A stretch of DNA of 64,000 nt from Rossellomorea aquimaris (GTDB taxonomy: Bacteria > Bacillota > Bacilli > Bacillales > Bacillaceae_B). Within the stretch, counting starts at the first letter, position 1. Every line of letters starts with the position of its first letter. Below the pieces are notes generated by a model. The model was not told the origin of the DNA and made no database searches. It saw nothing but the letters and a program-made list of their open reading frames with translations. Positions 63,999 to 64,000 of this stretch are shown here, piece after piece. Made by a program: the position numbers and the translations under genes. The stretch lies in assembly GCF_003315075.1 (NCBI RefSeq), contig NZ_QNRJ01000006.1, forward strand, positions 186,001-250,000, given 5' to 3'.

Positions 63999-64000
63999 AT

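Overview
The window reads as a Bacillaceae chromosome, close to Bacillus and probably of the Rossellomorea / marine-Bacillus kind. This rests on gene content and order, Gram-positive Shine-Dalgarno sites (GGAGG), frequent TTG and GTG starts, rho-independent terminators and moderate GC. No rRNA, tRNA, CRISPR array, prophage or intact insertion sequence was seen.

Region 1 (1-12.6 kb) is conserved core. Its order matches the Bacillus subtilis block ytvI, fxsA, pyk, pfkA, accA, accD, a GntR/FCD regulator, malic enzyme, dnaE, ytrH, ytrI. It joins glycolysis (pfkA-pyk), malonyl-CoA synthesis (accDA), pyruvate/malate balance, a replicative polymerase and two sporulation membrane genes. In B. subtilis the block continues with nrnA (ytqI) after ytrI. 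Here the synteny stops at the ytrI terminator, directly followed by a striking array of an 8-base core repeated every 20-21 bp.

Region 2 (12.6-64 kb) is accessory, mostly on the minus strand and made of single genes or two-gene operons. It holds eight GNAT acetyltransferases, three SAM methyltransferases, three HAD phosphatases, three VOC (glyoxalase-fold) proteins, four alpha/beta-hydrolase-fold enzymes, two DinB proteins, two PadR cassettes (PadR-DUF2812 and PadR-DUF1048), an ECF sigma/anti-sigma pair, an RND exporter, an MFS exporter with its own regulator, two lipid II pathway proteins (Amj flippase and an extra MraY) and, at the right edge, a class A beta-lactamase. The envelope theme (Amj, MraY paralogue, ECF sigma, RND pump, beta-lactamase) suggests cell-wall stress and antibiotic resistance, but these genes are not one operon.

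Two features stand out. First, several short-repeat systems occupy the intergenic DNA: one array of ATTGCGTC (7 units), two arrays of TATGATCC (6 and 4 units), all three with a 20-21 bp period, and a separate 41-bp dispersed element present four times with a fixed internal architecture. Second, gene decay is frequent: three genes carry in-frame TAA stops where homology continues (cytidine deaminase, SPOR/phosphodiester glycosidase, 5'-nucleotidase), two carry frameshifts, one has a large internal deletion (CoaB-like), and HIT and KatG survive only as C-terminal remnants. Two further genes seem to lack a standard start codon; one looks like a genuine ATT start.

All homology statements come from recognising sequence motifs and families by eye. 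No database search or computation was run.
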